Positions 9,112 to 18,383 of a DNA stretch of 64,000 nt are shown piece by piece (position 1 is the stretch's first letter; each line of letters starts with the position of its first letter). The notes beneath the pieces were generated by a model. It did no database searches. It was not told the origin of the DNA and saw only the letters and a program-made list of their open reading frames with translations. The DNA lies in assembly GCF_000972495.1 (NCBI RefSeq), contig NZ_LATM01000001.1, positions 889,241 through 953,240 of the forward strand, read 5' to 3'. This DNA is from Hymenobacter terrenus. GTDB taxonomy: Bacteria > Bacteroidota > Bacteroidia > Cytophagales > Hymenobacteraceae. The position numbers and the translations under genes were made by a program.

Positions 9112-10764
9112 ATGAAACGACGCGACTTTGTAGGACTCACCGGCCTGGCCACCGGGGCCCTGTTTCTCCCAAGCTTACCCAGCATCGGCGGCACCCCCGT
9201 GGACCCGGCCCGCTTGCTGGAACCCGGTGCCGATGCCGCGACCAAAAAGCGCCTGGCCGATGCTGGCCTGAACGCGGCCAAAGCCGCCGGGGCCAGCTAC
9301 GCCGATGTGCGCATCGGCCGCTACCTCAACCAGGGCATTTTCACCCGCGAGAAACAAGTACAGAACATTGCCAGCACCGAAAGCTACGGCGTGGGCGTGC
9401 GGGTTATTGCCAACGGCACCTGGGGCTTTGCCGCCACCAATACCGTGACCGAAGCCGGCATTGCTAAAGCGGCCCAACTGGCCGTGCAGATTGCCAAGGC
9501 GAACTCCAAGGTGCAGAAAGAGCAAGTGAAGCTGGCCCCCCAAAAAGGTTACGGCGAAGCCGCCTGGAAGGCCCCCATTCAGCAGAGCGCTTTTGAGGTC
9601 CCGATTAAGGACAAAGTAGACTTGCTTTTGAATGTCAATGCCAAAGCCTTGGAATTAGGGGCTTCCTTCGTGAATTCAGTGCTATTTCAGGTGAATGAGC
9701 AGAAGTATTTTGCCAGCACCGACGGCTCCTACATCGACCAGGATATTCACCGCATCTACCCTACGTTCAGCGTCACGGCTATCGACCGGGCCTCCGGCAA
9801 GTTCCGCTCGCGGCAGGCGCTGAGCTCGCCCATGGGGTTGGGCTACGAATACCTCACGCCCAAGGCGGCCGATAAGATAGCTGGCCCGGCAGGCTCGGGC
9901 GTGGTGGGCTACCGCAACAGCTACGACATGCTGGAAGACGTGGCCCTGGCTACCAAGCACGTCAAGGAAAAGCTGACGGCGAAATCCGTCACACCTGGCA
10001 AATACGACCTTGTGCTCGACCCTCATCACCTCGGCCTGACCATCCACGAAAGCGTAGGCCACCCGCTGGAGCTGGACCGGGTGCTGGGCTACGAGGCCAA
10101 CTACGCCGGCACGAGCTTCGCCACGCTGGAGTGGAAAGCCAAAAAGATTCCCTACGGCTCCAAGCTCGTCAACATCGTGGCCGACAAGCTCCAGCCCGGC
10201 TCGCTCGGCGCCGTTGGCTACGACGACGAAGGCGTTAAGACCAAGCGCTGGGACCTCATCAAAGAGGGCATGCTGGTGGACTATGAGAAGATTCGTGACC
10301 AGGCCGGCATCGTGGGGCAGAATGAGTCGGATGGCTGCTGCTACTCGCAGTCGTGGGCCGACGTGCAGTTCCAGCGGATGCCGAACGTGAGCTTGCAGCC
10401 GGGCCCGGCCAAGCTGAGCGTGGACGAGCTGGTGAAAAACGTGGACAAGGGCATCTACATCGCCGGCAACGGCTCGTTCTCCATCGACCAGCAGCGATAC
10501 AACTTCCAGTTCGGCGGGCAGGTGTTCTACGCCATCGAGAAGGGCCAGATTACCGGCATGCTCGAAGACGTGGCCTATCAGGCCAACACCCAGGAGTTCT
10601 GGAATTCCTGCGCTGCCATTTGCGACGAATCCGATTACCGCCTCTTCGGCGCATTCAACGATGGCAAAGGCCAACCCTCGCAAAGCTCAGCCGTGAGCCA
10701 CGGGTCGGCCACGACGCGGTTTAATGGAGTGACTGTGATTAACACCGCTCGCAAAATCGGCTAG
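9112..10764 (+). CDS. TldD-family metallopeptidase, copy 2, with Tat signal
   Basis: This is a 550-residue paralogue of copy 1. The start is the ATG at 9112, 40 bases after the TldE1 stop; the longer open frame from 9004 overlaps TldE1 and is not credible. It begins MKRRDFVGLTGLATGA, a twin-arginine signal. HESVGH lies at residues 312-317. From about 10030 to 10303 it differs from copy 1 at only about four bases, mostly synonymous, whereas the N-terminal third is more divergent, a patchwork that suggests recent duplication or gene conversion. It pairs with the TldE at 10977. Confidence 0.9.
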   Translation: MKRRDFVGLTGLATGALFLPSLPSIGGTPVDPARLLEPGADAATKKRLADAGLNAAKAAGASYADVRIGRYLNQGIFTREKQVQNIASTESYGVGVRVIANGTWGFAATNTVTEAGIAKAAQLAVQIAKANSKVQKEQVKLAPQKGYGEAAWKAPIQQSAFEVPIKDKVDLLLNVNAKALELGASFVNSVLFQVNEQKYFASTDGSYIDQDIHRIYPTFSVTAIDRASGKFRSRQALSSPMGLGYEYLTPKAADKIAGPAGSGVVGYRNSYDMLEDVALATKHVKEKLTAKSVTPGKYDLVLDPHHLGLTIHESVGHPLELDRVLGYEANYAGTSFATLEWKAKKIPYGSKLVNIVADKLQPGSLGAVGYDDEGVKTKRWDLIKEGMLVDYEKIRDQAGIVGQNESDGCCYSQSWADVQFQRMPNVSLQPGPAKLSVDELVKNVDKGIYIAGNGSFSIDQQRYNFQFGGQVFYAIEKGQITGMLEDVAYQANTQEFWNSCAAICDESDYRLFGAFNDGKGQPSQSSAVSHGSATTRFNGVTVINTARKIG

Positions 10765-10773
10765 CAGAACGAC

Positions 10774-10950
10774 CTCTCCCCTCCTTATCAAGGAAGGGAT
10801 GTTCGAGCCAACGGCTCGGAAGGGGGTGGTTGGGGGCGTTGAACGATAGACGAACGATGCCTACTGCGACGTTCAGCTATCGTTCAACGATGTCAACCAC
10901 CCCAGTTGCCGCGGTGCGGCAATGTCCCCTCCTTTTCTAAGGAGGGGAGT
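10774..10950. repeat. Multi-hairpin palindromic element in TldD2-TldE2 spacer
   Basis: Same skeleton as 7558-7720: CCCTCCTT...AAGGAGGG end stems, a variable internal hairpin on each side, GGGGTGGTTG facing CAACCACCCC, and a central CGTTGAACGATAG facing CTATCGTTCAACG. The variable hairpins (around 10805 and 10908) are unrelated in sequence to those of the first element but occupy the same places. Confidence 0.85.
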
Positions 10951-10976
10951 TTGTTTCACAATTGAATAGGTAAACC

Positions 10977-12311
10977 ATGGCCATTCTCTCCAAAGACGAA
11001 GCCCAGAATATTCTTAAGAAAGTCCTCAGCTTCAGCACGGCCGACGAGTGCGAAGCCACGCTCAATGGCAGCATTGGCGGCAACGTGCGCTCGGCCCGCA
11101 ACTCCATCAGCACGGCCGGCGCGGTCGATAACGTCTCCCTGGCCGTGCAGTCGCGCTTCGGCAAGCGCAGCGGCCTGGCCACGTGCAACGAGTTTGACGA
11201 CGCTACCTTGCGCCGCTGCGTGCAGCGAGCCGAGGAAATTGCCCGCCTCGCACCAGAGTCGCCGGAATACATGCCCTTGCTTGGGCCGCAGCAGTACCTG
11301 GATGGCAGTCGCTCGTTTGCTGCTGCTACCGCCGCCATCGACCCGGCTTACCGAGCCAAGCAGATTGGGGCCAGTATGGCGCTGTGCGACGAGAAGAAGC
11401 TCAGCTCGGCGGGGTTTCTCGACGACTCGGTTGGGTTTATAGCGAAGCGTAACTCCAAAGGCTTAGAGGCTTATCAGCAAACTTCCTATGTCGGCTTCAG
11501 CGTGACGGTGCGTACGCCCGATGGCTCTGGCTCCGGCTACGCGGCCGCCGACTACACCGATGCGACCAAGCTCGACGCCGCCCGTCTCACCCGAGTGGCC
11601 GCCGAAAAAGCAGCTTCCTCCGTGAAGGCGCGGGCCATTGAGCCGGGCAAGTACACCGTCATTCTGGAACCCAACGCGCTGCTTTCCAACGTGGACACTT
11701 CCCTGCTCGGCGTGCTGATGCAGAGCCTCGACGCCCGCTCGGCCGACGAAGGGCGCAGCTTTTTGAGCAAAAAAGGCGGTGGCAATAAAAAGGGCGAAAA
11801 GCTCTTCGATGAGCGGGTAACCATTTATTCCGACCCGCTGAATCCCGAAATCGGCGACCTAACGTTTGCCAACGACGGCCGGCCACAGCAAAAAACCACC
11901 TGGATTGAGAAGGGCGTGGTGAAAAACCTGTATTCGTCGCGCTTCTGGGCCCAGAAAGCCGGCATCCCGGACCTGCCCCCGCCCGGCGGCTGGATTATGC
12001 AAGGCGGCACCCAAAGCACCGCCGACCTTATCAAGAGCACCGCTAAAGGCATTTTGGTGACGCGCCTGTGGTACATCCGCCCCGTGGACCCGCAGACGCT
12101 GCTCTACACCGGGCTGACCCGCGACGGCACGTTCTACATTGAGAATGGGCAGATTAAGTTTCCCATCAAGAACTTCCGCTTCAACGAAAGCCCCGTCATC
12201 ATGCTCAACAATCTCGAAGCCATCGGCAAGCCCGTGCGCCTGAATGGCAGCCTTGTGCCCCCGCTCAAAATCCGCGACTTCACCTTCACCAGCCTCTCCG
12301 ACGCCGTGTAG
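10977..12311 (+). CDS. TldE/PmbA-family protein, copy 2 (partner of TldD2)
   Basis: A 444-residue paralogue of the TldE at 7752, also without any export signal and without HEXXXH. The first about 110 residues and the last about 130 are nearly identical to copy 1. The middle differs, notably residues 107-135 and a loop near 228-246 that is about five residues longer. These could be substrate- or partner-contacting parts, but that is inference. The TAG stop at 12309-12311 is also the first three bases of a perfect 24-bp inverted repeat. Confidence 0.87.
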   Translation: MAILSKDEAQNILKKVLSFSTADECEATLNGSIGGNVRSARNSISTAGAVDNVSLAVQSRFGKRSGLATCNEFDDATLRRCVQRAEEIARLAPESPEYMPLLGPQQYLDGSRSFAAATAAIDPAYRAKQIGASMALCDEKKLSSAGFLDDSVGFIAKRNSKGLEAYQQTSYVGFSVTVRTPDGSGSGYAAADYTDATKLDAARLTRVAAEKAASSVKARAIEPGKYTVILEPNALLSNVDTSLLGVLMQSLDARSADEGRSFLSKKGGGNKKGEKLFDERVTIYSDPLNPEIGDLTFANDGRPQQKTTWIEKGVVKNLYSSRFWAQKAGIPDLPPPGGWIMQGGTQSTADLIKSTAKGILVTRLWYIRPVDPQTLLYTGLTRDGTFYIENGQIKFPIKNFRFNESPVIMLNNLEAIGKPVRLNGSLVPPLKIRDFTFTSLSDAV

Positions 12312-12387
12312 CGTGGACTCTGCGAGTCCGCGCATGAGCCAGTAGTTTGACATTTCATTTACACGCGGACTCGCAGAGTCCACGCTA
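12309..12387. repeat. Perfect 24-bp inverted repeat (family 2) supplying the TldE2 stop codon
   Basis: Arms at 12309-12332 and 12364-12387 are exact reverse complements beginning TAGCGTGGACT. The first three bases are the TldE2 stop codon. A related element lies at 18305-18379. It sits between pair 2 and pair 3, 26 bases upstream of the TldD3 start. Confidence 0.9.
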
Positions 12388-12413
12388 CTTCACCACCTTT
12401 TTTCCTGCATCTT

Positions 12414-14063
12414 ATGAAAAGACGCGACTTTGTGGGGCTGACCAGCTTAGCGGCCGGGGCCTTGTTTTTGCCAAGCCTGCCCGGCTTCGGCCACACCGCA
12501 GTAGACCCCGCCCGTCTGCTGGAGCCAGGCGCCGATGTCATCGTGAAAAAGCGCCTAGCTGATGCAGCCCTGAACGCGGCCAAAACCGCTGGAGCCAGCT
12601 ACGCCGACGTGCGCATCGGCCGCTACCTCAACCAATACGTGTTTACCCGCGAGAAGCAGGTGCAAAACATCGTGAGCACGGAGAGTTACGGCGTAGGTAT
12701 CCGAGTGCTGGTGAATGGTTGCTGGGGCTTCGCCTCGACCAGCGTGGTAACCGAAGACAGCCTGGCCGCCACCGCCCGCGTGGCCGTCGACATTGCCAAA
12801 GCCAACCGCTTGGTGCAGAAGGAGCCCGTGCAGCTGGCCCCGCAAAGCGGCTACGGCGAAGTGAGCTGGAAAACGCCCATTCAGCAAGGCGCCTTCGAAG
12901 TACCAGTGAAGCAGAAAGTGGATTTGCTACTGGCTGCCAACGCTGCTGCACTTGATAACGGTGCCAGCTATATTAATTCGGCGCTGTTCCAAGTAAATGA
13001 GCAGAAGTACTTTGCCAGCACCGACGGCTCCTATATCGACCAGGATGTGCACCGGCTGTGGCCCACTTTCAGCGCGACGGCCGTGGATACGAAGTCGGGC
13101 AAGTTTCGCTCGCGAGGGTCGCTAAGCTCGCCAGTGGGCTTGGGCTTTGAATACCTCACACCGAGCGCGGCCGAGCAAATAGCCGGCCCCCAGGGCACCA
13201 ATACTGTGGGCTACAAACTGCGCTACGACATCCTGGCCGACGCCGCCCTGGCCGGCAAGCAAGCCAAAGCAAAGCTGAGCATGAAGTCCGTCACGCCCGG
13301 CAAATACGACCTCGTGCTCGACCCCGGCCATTTGGGACTAACCATCCACGAATCAGTAGGCCACCCCACTGAGTTGGACCGGGTGCTAGGCTACGAGGCC
13401 AACTTCGCCGGCACCAGCTTCGCCACGCTGGAATGGAAGGCTAAAAACCTTCCCTACGGCTCAAAATCAGTCAACATCGTGGCCGACAAGCTACAACCCG
13501 GCTCGGTGGGCGCGGTGGGCTACGACGACGAGGGCGTGAAAACCCGCGAGTGGGACCTCATCAAGGAAGGCAAGCTGGTAAACTACCAGAAAATCCGCGA
13601 CCAGGCGCACATCGTGGGCCAGAAGGAATCGGACGGCTGCTGCTACGCGCAGTCGTGGGAGGACGTGCAGTTTCAGCGCATGCCCAACGTGAGCCTGCGC
13701 CCCGGCACGGCCAAAATGAGTGTGGATGAGATGGTGAGCAAGGTTGACAAAGGCATTTACATTGCCGGAGCCGGCTCGTTCTCCATTGACCAGCAGCGGT
13801 ATAACTTCCAGTTTGGCGGGCAGCTGTTCTTTGCCATCGAGAAGGGCAAAATCACGGAGCCGTTGGAAGACGTGGCGTATCAGTCGAACACCCAGGAGTT
13901 TTGGGGAGCCTGCGCGGGTAGCTGCGACCAGTCGGATTACCGCCTCTACGGCACTTTTTTCGACGGAAAAGGCCAACCCTCCCAGGTGTCGTCGGTGAGC
14001 CACGGCTCAGCCACGACGCGGTTTAATGGCGTGAATGTCATTAACACCGCCCGGAAGGTGTAG
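12414..14063 (+). CDS. TldD-family metallopeptidase, copy 3, with Tat signal
   Basis: A 549-residue paralogue, the most divergent of the three TldD copies but with the same plan. It begins MKRRDFVGLTSLAAGA (twin-arginine signal), has HESVGH at 312-317, the phrase SDGCCYAQSW, and a C-terminus with FFDGKGQPSQ and VSHGSATTRF. The cysteine that serves as third zinc ligand near the C-terminus of E. coli TldD cannot be placed by eye in any of the three copies. Nearby cysteines (CAGSCDQS here) or the histidine in VSHG might take its role. Confidence 0.9.
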   Translation: MKRRDFVGLTSLAAGALFLPSLPGFGHTAVDPARLLEPGADVIVKKRLADAALNAAKTAGASYADVRIGRYLNQYVFTREKQVQNIVSTESYGVGIRVLVNGCWGFASTSVVTEDSLAATARVAVDIAKANRLVQKEPVQLAPQSGYGEVSWKTPIQQGAFEVPVKQKVDLLLAANAAALDNGASYINSALFQVNEQKYFASTDGSYIDQDVHRLWPTFSATAVDTKSGKFRSRGSLSSPVGLGFEYLTPSAAEQIAGPQGTNTVGYKLRYDILADAALAGKQAKAKLSMKSVTPGKYDLVLDPGHLGLTIHESVGHPTELDRVLGYEANFAGTSFATLEWKAKNLPYGSKSVNIVADKLQPGSVGAVGYDDEGVKTREWDLIKEGKLVNYQKIRDQAHIVGQKESDGCCYAQSWEDVQFQRMPNVSLRPGTAKMSVDEMVSKVDKGIYIAGAGSFSIDQQRYNFQFGGQLFFAIEKGKITEPLEDVAYQSNTQEFWGACAGSCDQSDYRLYGTFFDGKGQPSQVSSVSHGSATTRFNGVNVINTARKV

Positions 14064-14070
14064 AACGACC

Positions 14071-14278
14071 ACTCCCCTCCTCAGCCGAGGAGGGGACGTT
14101 TCCGCTACGCGGAAACTGGGGTGGTTGAACTCGTTGAGCGACATCCGAACGAGTTTGACCAACTCATAGTGAAGCATTAGCTCCACTTGGCGCGAGTCGT
14201 TCAACGAATTCCCTCCCGTGGCACCACTCCCGTCCGAGCCTGCGGCTCTCACATCCCCTCCTTGGTAAGGAGGGGAGT
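14071..14278. repeat. Multi-hairpin palindromic element in TldD3-TldE3 spacer
   Basis: Third example of the spacer element: CTCCCCTCC...GGAGGGG end stems, a GTTTCCGC/GCGGAAAC hairpin, GGGGTGGTTGAA, and CGTTGAGCGAC facing GTCGTTCAACG. The right half of the element is less regular (CACTCCC in place of the usual CCACCCC) and its centre is longer. This looks like a partly degraded copy. Confidence 0.8.
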
Positions 14279-14314
14279 TTTGCTCCTTTTCTTCTCCTAA
14301 CTCACCAACTAATC

Positions 14315-15640
14315 ATGGCCATTCTTTCCAAAGACGAAGCCCAGACTTTACTTAAAAAGGTGCTCAGCTATAGCACCGCCGATGAGTGCGCAGTTTCCCT
14401 CAGCGGGCGCACCACGGGCAATATTCGCTACGCCCGCAACAGCGTGAGCACGGCTGGCGCCGCCGATACCGTGTCGCTGACCGTAGAGTCGCGCTTCGGC
14501 AAGCGCAGTGGCATTGCTACCTGCAACGAATTTGACGACGCGACCCTGCGCCGCTGCGTGCAGCGGGCCGAGGAAATTGCCAAGCTCGCCCCCGAAAGCC
14601 CCGAGTACGTACCCCTGCTCGGGCCCCAGACTTACCTGAGCCCGCCTTCGGCAGCTACTACCCTGCTCACGGCCACCACCCGCGCGCAGGCCGCGGCCGA
14701 CAGCATAACCTTGTGCGCGGCCAAAAACCTCACCGCCGCTGGCTTCCTCGACGGGGGCACCCGGTTTGAGGCCCTGCGCAATTCCAAGGGCCTCGAAGCC
14801 TACCAGCAATCGACCAGTACTGACTTTTCGGTGACGGTGCGCACGGCGGATGGCCGGGGCTCGGGCTACGCCATTGCCGACGTGACGGACCCGGCCAAGC
14901 TCAACGCCAAGGCCCTCACCCAACGCGCCGCCGACAAGGCGCTGGGCTCGGTGAATGCCAAGGCCATTGAGCCAGGCAAGTACACGGTTATTCTGGAGCC
15001 GGCCTCGCTGATGGATGGCGGTGACCTTTCGCTGCTCGGTGGCCTGCTCTACGGCTTCGACGCCCGCTCGGCCGACGAGGGCCGCAGCTTCCTCACCAAG
15101 AAGGGCGGCGGTAACCGCAAGGGCGAAAAGCTCTTCGATGAGCGCGTTAATATGTATTCTGACCCCATGAACGTCGAGGTACCCGGCAATGCCTTCGACG
15201 GCGACGGCCTGCCCACCAGGCGCATCAACTGGATTGAAAAAGGCGTGGTGAAAAACCTGTACTATTCGCGCTTCTGGGCCGAGAAGAACAAGGTGGCTGC
15301 GACGGCTTTCCCCAGCGGCTTCATCATGACAGGCGGCACCCAGAGTACCGCCGACCTCATCAAAAGCACCGCCAAAGGCATTTTGGTGACGCGCCTGTGG
15401 TACATCCGTGAGGTCGACCCACAGACGCTGCTCTACACCGGGCTCACGCGCGATGGCACGTTTTACATCGAGAATGGGAAAATCAAATTCCCCATTAAAA
15501 ACCTGCGCTTCAACGAAAGCCCCATCATTATGCTCAACAACATTGAGGCCATCGGCCGGCCCCAACGCCTGGCCGGCTGTCTGGTGCCGCCACTGAAAAT
15601 CCGCGACTTCACCTTCACGAGCCTGTCGGACGCCATATAG
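14315..15640 (+). CDS. TldE/PmbA-family protein, copy 3 (partner of TldD3)
   Basis: A 441-residue paralogue with no signal peptide and no HEXXXH. It starts MAILSKDEAQTLLKKVL and keeps the family phrases NSKGLEAYQ, TGGTQSTADLIKSTAKG and GTFYIENGKIKFPIKN. It is clearly more divergent from copies 1 and 2 than they are from each other, matching the relation of TldD3 to TldD1/2, so pair 3 probably split off first. It ends at a 15-bp perfect hairpin facing a convergent gene. Confidence 0.87.
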   Translation: MAILSKDEAQTLLKKVLSYSTADECAVSLSGRTTGNIRYARNSVSTAGAADTVSLTVESRFGKRSGIATCNEFDDATLRRCVQRAEEIAKLAPESPEYVPLLGPQTYLSPPSAATTLLTATTRAQAAADSITLCAAKNLTAAGFLDGGTRFEALRNSKGLEAYQQSTSTDFSVTVRTADGRGSGYAIADVTDPAKLNAKALTQRAADKALGSVNAKAIEPGKYTVILEPASLMDGGDLSLLGGLLYGFDARSADEGRSFLTKKGGGNRKGEKLFDERVNMYSDPMNVEVPGNAFDGDGLPTRRINWIEKGVVKNLYYSRFWAEKNKVAATAFPSGFIMTGGTQSTADLIKSTAKGILVTRLWYIREVDPQTLLYTGLTRDGTFYIENGKIKFPIKNLRFNESPIIMLNNIEAIGRPQRLAGCLVPPLKIRDFTFTSLSDAI

Positions 15641-15646
15641 ATTGGA

Positions 15647-15701
15647 GCAGTAGTGAGGCGATGGGGTAGCAGGCTGCTTTCCTCTGTCGCCTCACTACTG
15701 C
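15647..15701. terminator. Hairpin between convergent genes, probable bidirectional terminator
   Basis: A perfect 15-bp inverted repeat (15647-15661 against 15687-15701, GCAGTAGTGAGGCGA type) lies just after the TldE3 stop and before the 3' end of the reverse-strand barrel gene. There is no clear U-tract, so its terminator role rests on position. Confidence 0.5.
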
Positions 15702-15713
15702 GTCAACCAATTG

Positions 15714-16337
15714 CTATCGACCCAACTGGAAGGCGCCGTAGAACTGGAATACACGGTTTTGTAGGCGCGGGTCGTTGATGCCGGAGAGGTTTTTGACGTC
15801 ACTAACATCGTTGAGCCCGGCCACCAGACGAGCACCCAACGAGAAGCCAGCAGCAAGGTTAACACCAACGCCCCCCACTACGCTGAAGTCGCCGCGCTTG
15901 AAGCTACCGGTGGCTGGGCGCGACACGTTGCCGTAAGCCGGCGCGCCGTCGGGAGCGAGGTCTACTTGCACCTTACCGGATTCGCTGGCCGTCAGCAGCA
16001 AGCCAAATTGCGGCCCGGCCTCCACGAATACCGGCCCCAGACTGACCTTAGCCAGGATGGGTACCGTAAGGTAATGTAGTTGGGTATCGTAGTTGGTGAA
16101 GGCTGATTTCAGCTTGCCACCCTGCACGGAATATTGCACCTCAGGCTGAATGGAAATTGGGCCCAGCAGATTAGCCTGATAGAACGCACCAATATGATAA
16201 AATGCTTTGTATGAAGAGCTTTCACCTTCGCGACCGGACAGCTCCGCCACGTTCAGGCCTGCTTTCACTCCTAGCTGGGCTTGGGCGAGGGGAACAAAAA
16301 ACAAGCTCAGCAAAACGACAATCAGGGTCCTTTTCAT
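15714..16337 (-). CDS. PorT-like outer-membrane beta-barrel protein
   Basis: A 207-residue protein with a signal peptide (MKRTLIVVLLSLFFVPLAQAQ) followed by LGVKAGLNVAELSG, typical of the OMP_b-brl_2/PorT-like barrels of Bacteroidota. It shows alternating hydrophobic strands, a GPQFGLLL strand and an aromatic C-terminal strand (FQFYGAFQLGR). The role of most such small barrels is unknown. It is convergent with TldE3 and probably monocistronic, with its promoter in 16338-16500. Confidence 0.85.
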   Translation of the reverse strand: MKRTLIVVLLSLFFVPLAQAQLGVKAGLNVAELSGREGESSSYKAFYHIGAFYQANLLGPISIQPEVQYSVQGGKLKSAFTNYDTQLHYLTVPILAKVSLGPVFVEAGPQFGLLLTASESGKVQVDLAPDGAPAYGNVSRPATGSFKRGDFSVVGGVGVNLAAGFSLGARLVAGLNDVSDVKNLSGINDPRLQNRVFQFYGAFQLGR

Positions 16338-16582
16338 AGTATGGAAAAAAGTGTGGCGGTAAAAAAATACTGGTGGTTATTAGGTTCAAGCTCAATTGCT
16401 ACAGATGAGCCGTTTTTCTACGGTGCAAGCGGTTCATCCACGAGCGGCCGGGCTGCTTACGGCAGGTTGCCGGTTAAAAGTTGCGGTTTAGCCATACATA
16501 ATATCTTTAATTGACAATCTGGCCTGATAACCGTGCCTTAACGAACAGAGCAATTCATTTATTTCCAGCGCAAATACAAAAA

Positions 16583-17257
16583 ATGTATTCTGCTGACGAA
16601 TCCATCTTTTTTTACTTGTCTACTCTTTCATTTGTGCCTGCTGCCCCTTTCACATTCGTGCGCCTGAAATACCACTCCGGCGACTGGGATGCGGTGGATG
16701 AGCGCATGCCGGCCAACTTGCTCCACTCGCTGGTGCAGTACACGAGTGTCCCCATCGACCCCAAGGAAAAAGTGGTTGCGCTCGACAGCCCGGAGCTGTT
16801 CAATTACCCCTTCTGTTACTTGTCGGGGCACCGGCTGGTGCAATTCTCAGCCGCTGAGAAGCAGAATTTTACCCAGTACGTGCGTAACGGGGGCTTCGTG
16901 TTTGTCGACGACTGCAACCACGACATCGACGGCCTTTTCGCCCGCTCCTTCGAGGAGCAGATGCGCCAGTGCTTCGGCGCCGGCATGCTGAAGAAAATCC
17001 CCAAAACCCACCCGATTTACTCCCAGTTTTTCACCTTCGAGGACGGCCCGCCCAACACTGGCTTCGAGCTGAATGGCTGGGGCGACGACCTGGTGCACGA
17101 CTACCTCAAAGCCATCGAAATAAAAGGCCGCATCGGCGTGCTCTACTCCAACAAAGACTACGGCTGCGAATGGGATTACGACTTCCGCAACAAGCGCTTT
17201 CTGGCCGAGGATAACACCAAGTTTGGCATCAATATTCTGCTCTACGCACTGACCTGA
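16583..17257 (+). CDS. DUF4159 domain protein
   Basis: The phrases FTFVRLKYHSGDWD and GGFVFVDDCNHDIDGLFARSF are characteristic of DUF4159, a domain with a glutamine-amidotransferase-like fold often found beside MoxR/DUF58/BatA clusters. I chose the ATG at 16583 (224 residues) over a TTG at 16511 because the extra 24 residues look non-coding. There is no convincing signal peptide. It precedes the MoxR ATPase by 72 bases on the same strand and is likely the first gene of that operon. Function unknown. Confidence 0.83.
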   Translation: MYSADESIFFYLSTLSFVPAAPFTFVRLKYHSGDWDAVDERMPANLLHSLVQYTSVPIDPKEKVVALDSPELFNYPFCYLSGHRLVQFSAAEKQNFTQYVRNGGFVFVDDCNHDIDGLFARSFEEQMRQCFGAGMLKKIPKTHPIYSQFFTFEDGPPNTGFELNGWGDDLVHDYLKAIEIKGRIGVLYSNKDYGCEWDYDFRNKRFLAEDNTKFGINILLYALT

Positions 17258-17329
17258 CATGGAGCCTCGTGCTTGGGTCGTTATGATGTCAGCACTAACC
17301 ACCGGGCACCAAGCACCAAGTACCAACCT

Positions 17330-18304
<975 letters not shown>

Positions 18305-18307
<3 letters not shown>

Positions 18308-18379
18308 CGTGGATTTTCAGTCCGTGCGGGTGTGACCGCCTCATTCATCATTCAATTCGCGGACTGAAAGTCCGCGCTA
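18305..18379. repeat. Imperfect inverted repeat (family 2) supplying the MoxR stop codon
   Basis: Arms at about 18305-18328 and 18358-18379 pair with a few mismatches and carry the family 2 ends TAGCGTGGA and TCCGCGCTA. The first three bases are the MoxR stop codon, and the right arm ends four bases before the DUF58 ATG, so the element makes up the whole intergenic gap. Confidence 0.85.
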
Positions 18380-18383
18380 CTTC

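Noticed and set aside
14348..15565. 405-codon reverse-strand open frame
   Set aside because: Antisense to TldE3. Similar shadows appear opposite the other TldD/TldE copies (8337-9281, 9682-10683, 11859-12383), as expected from paralogous sequence.
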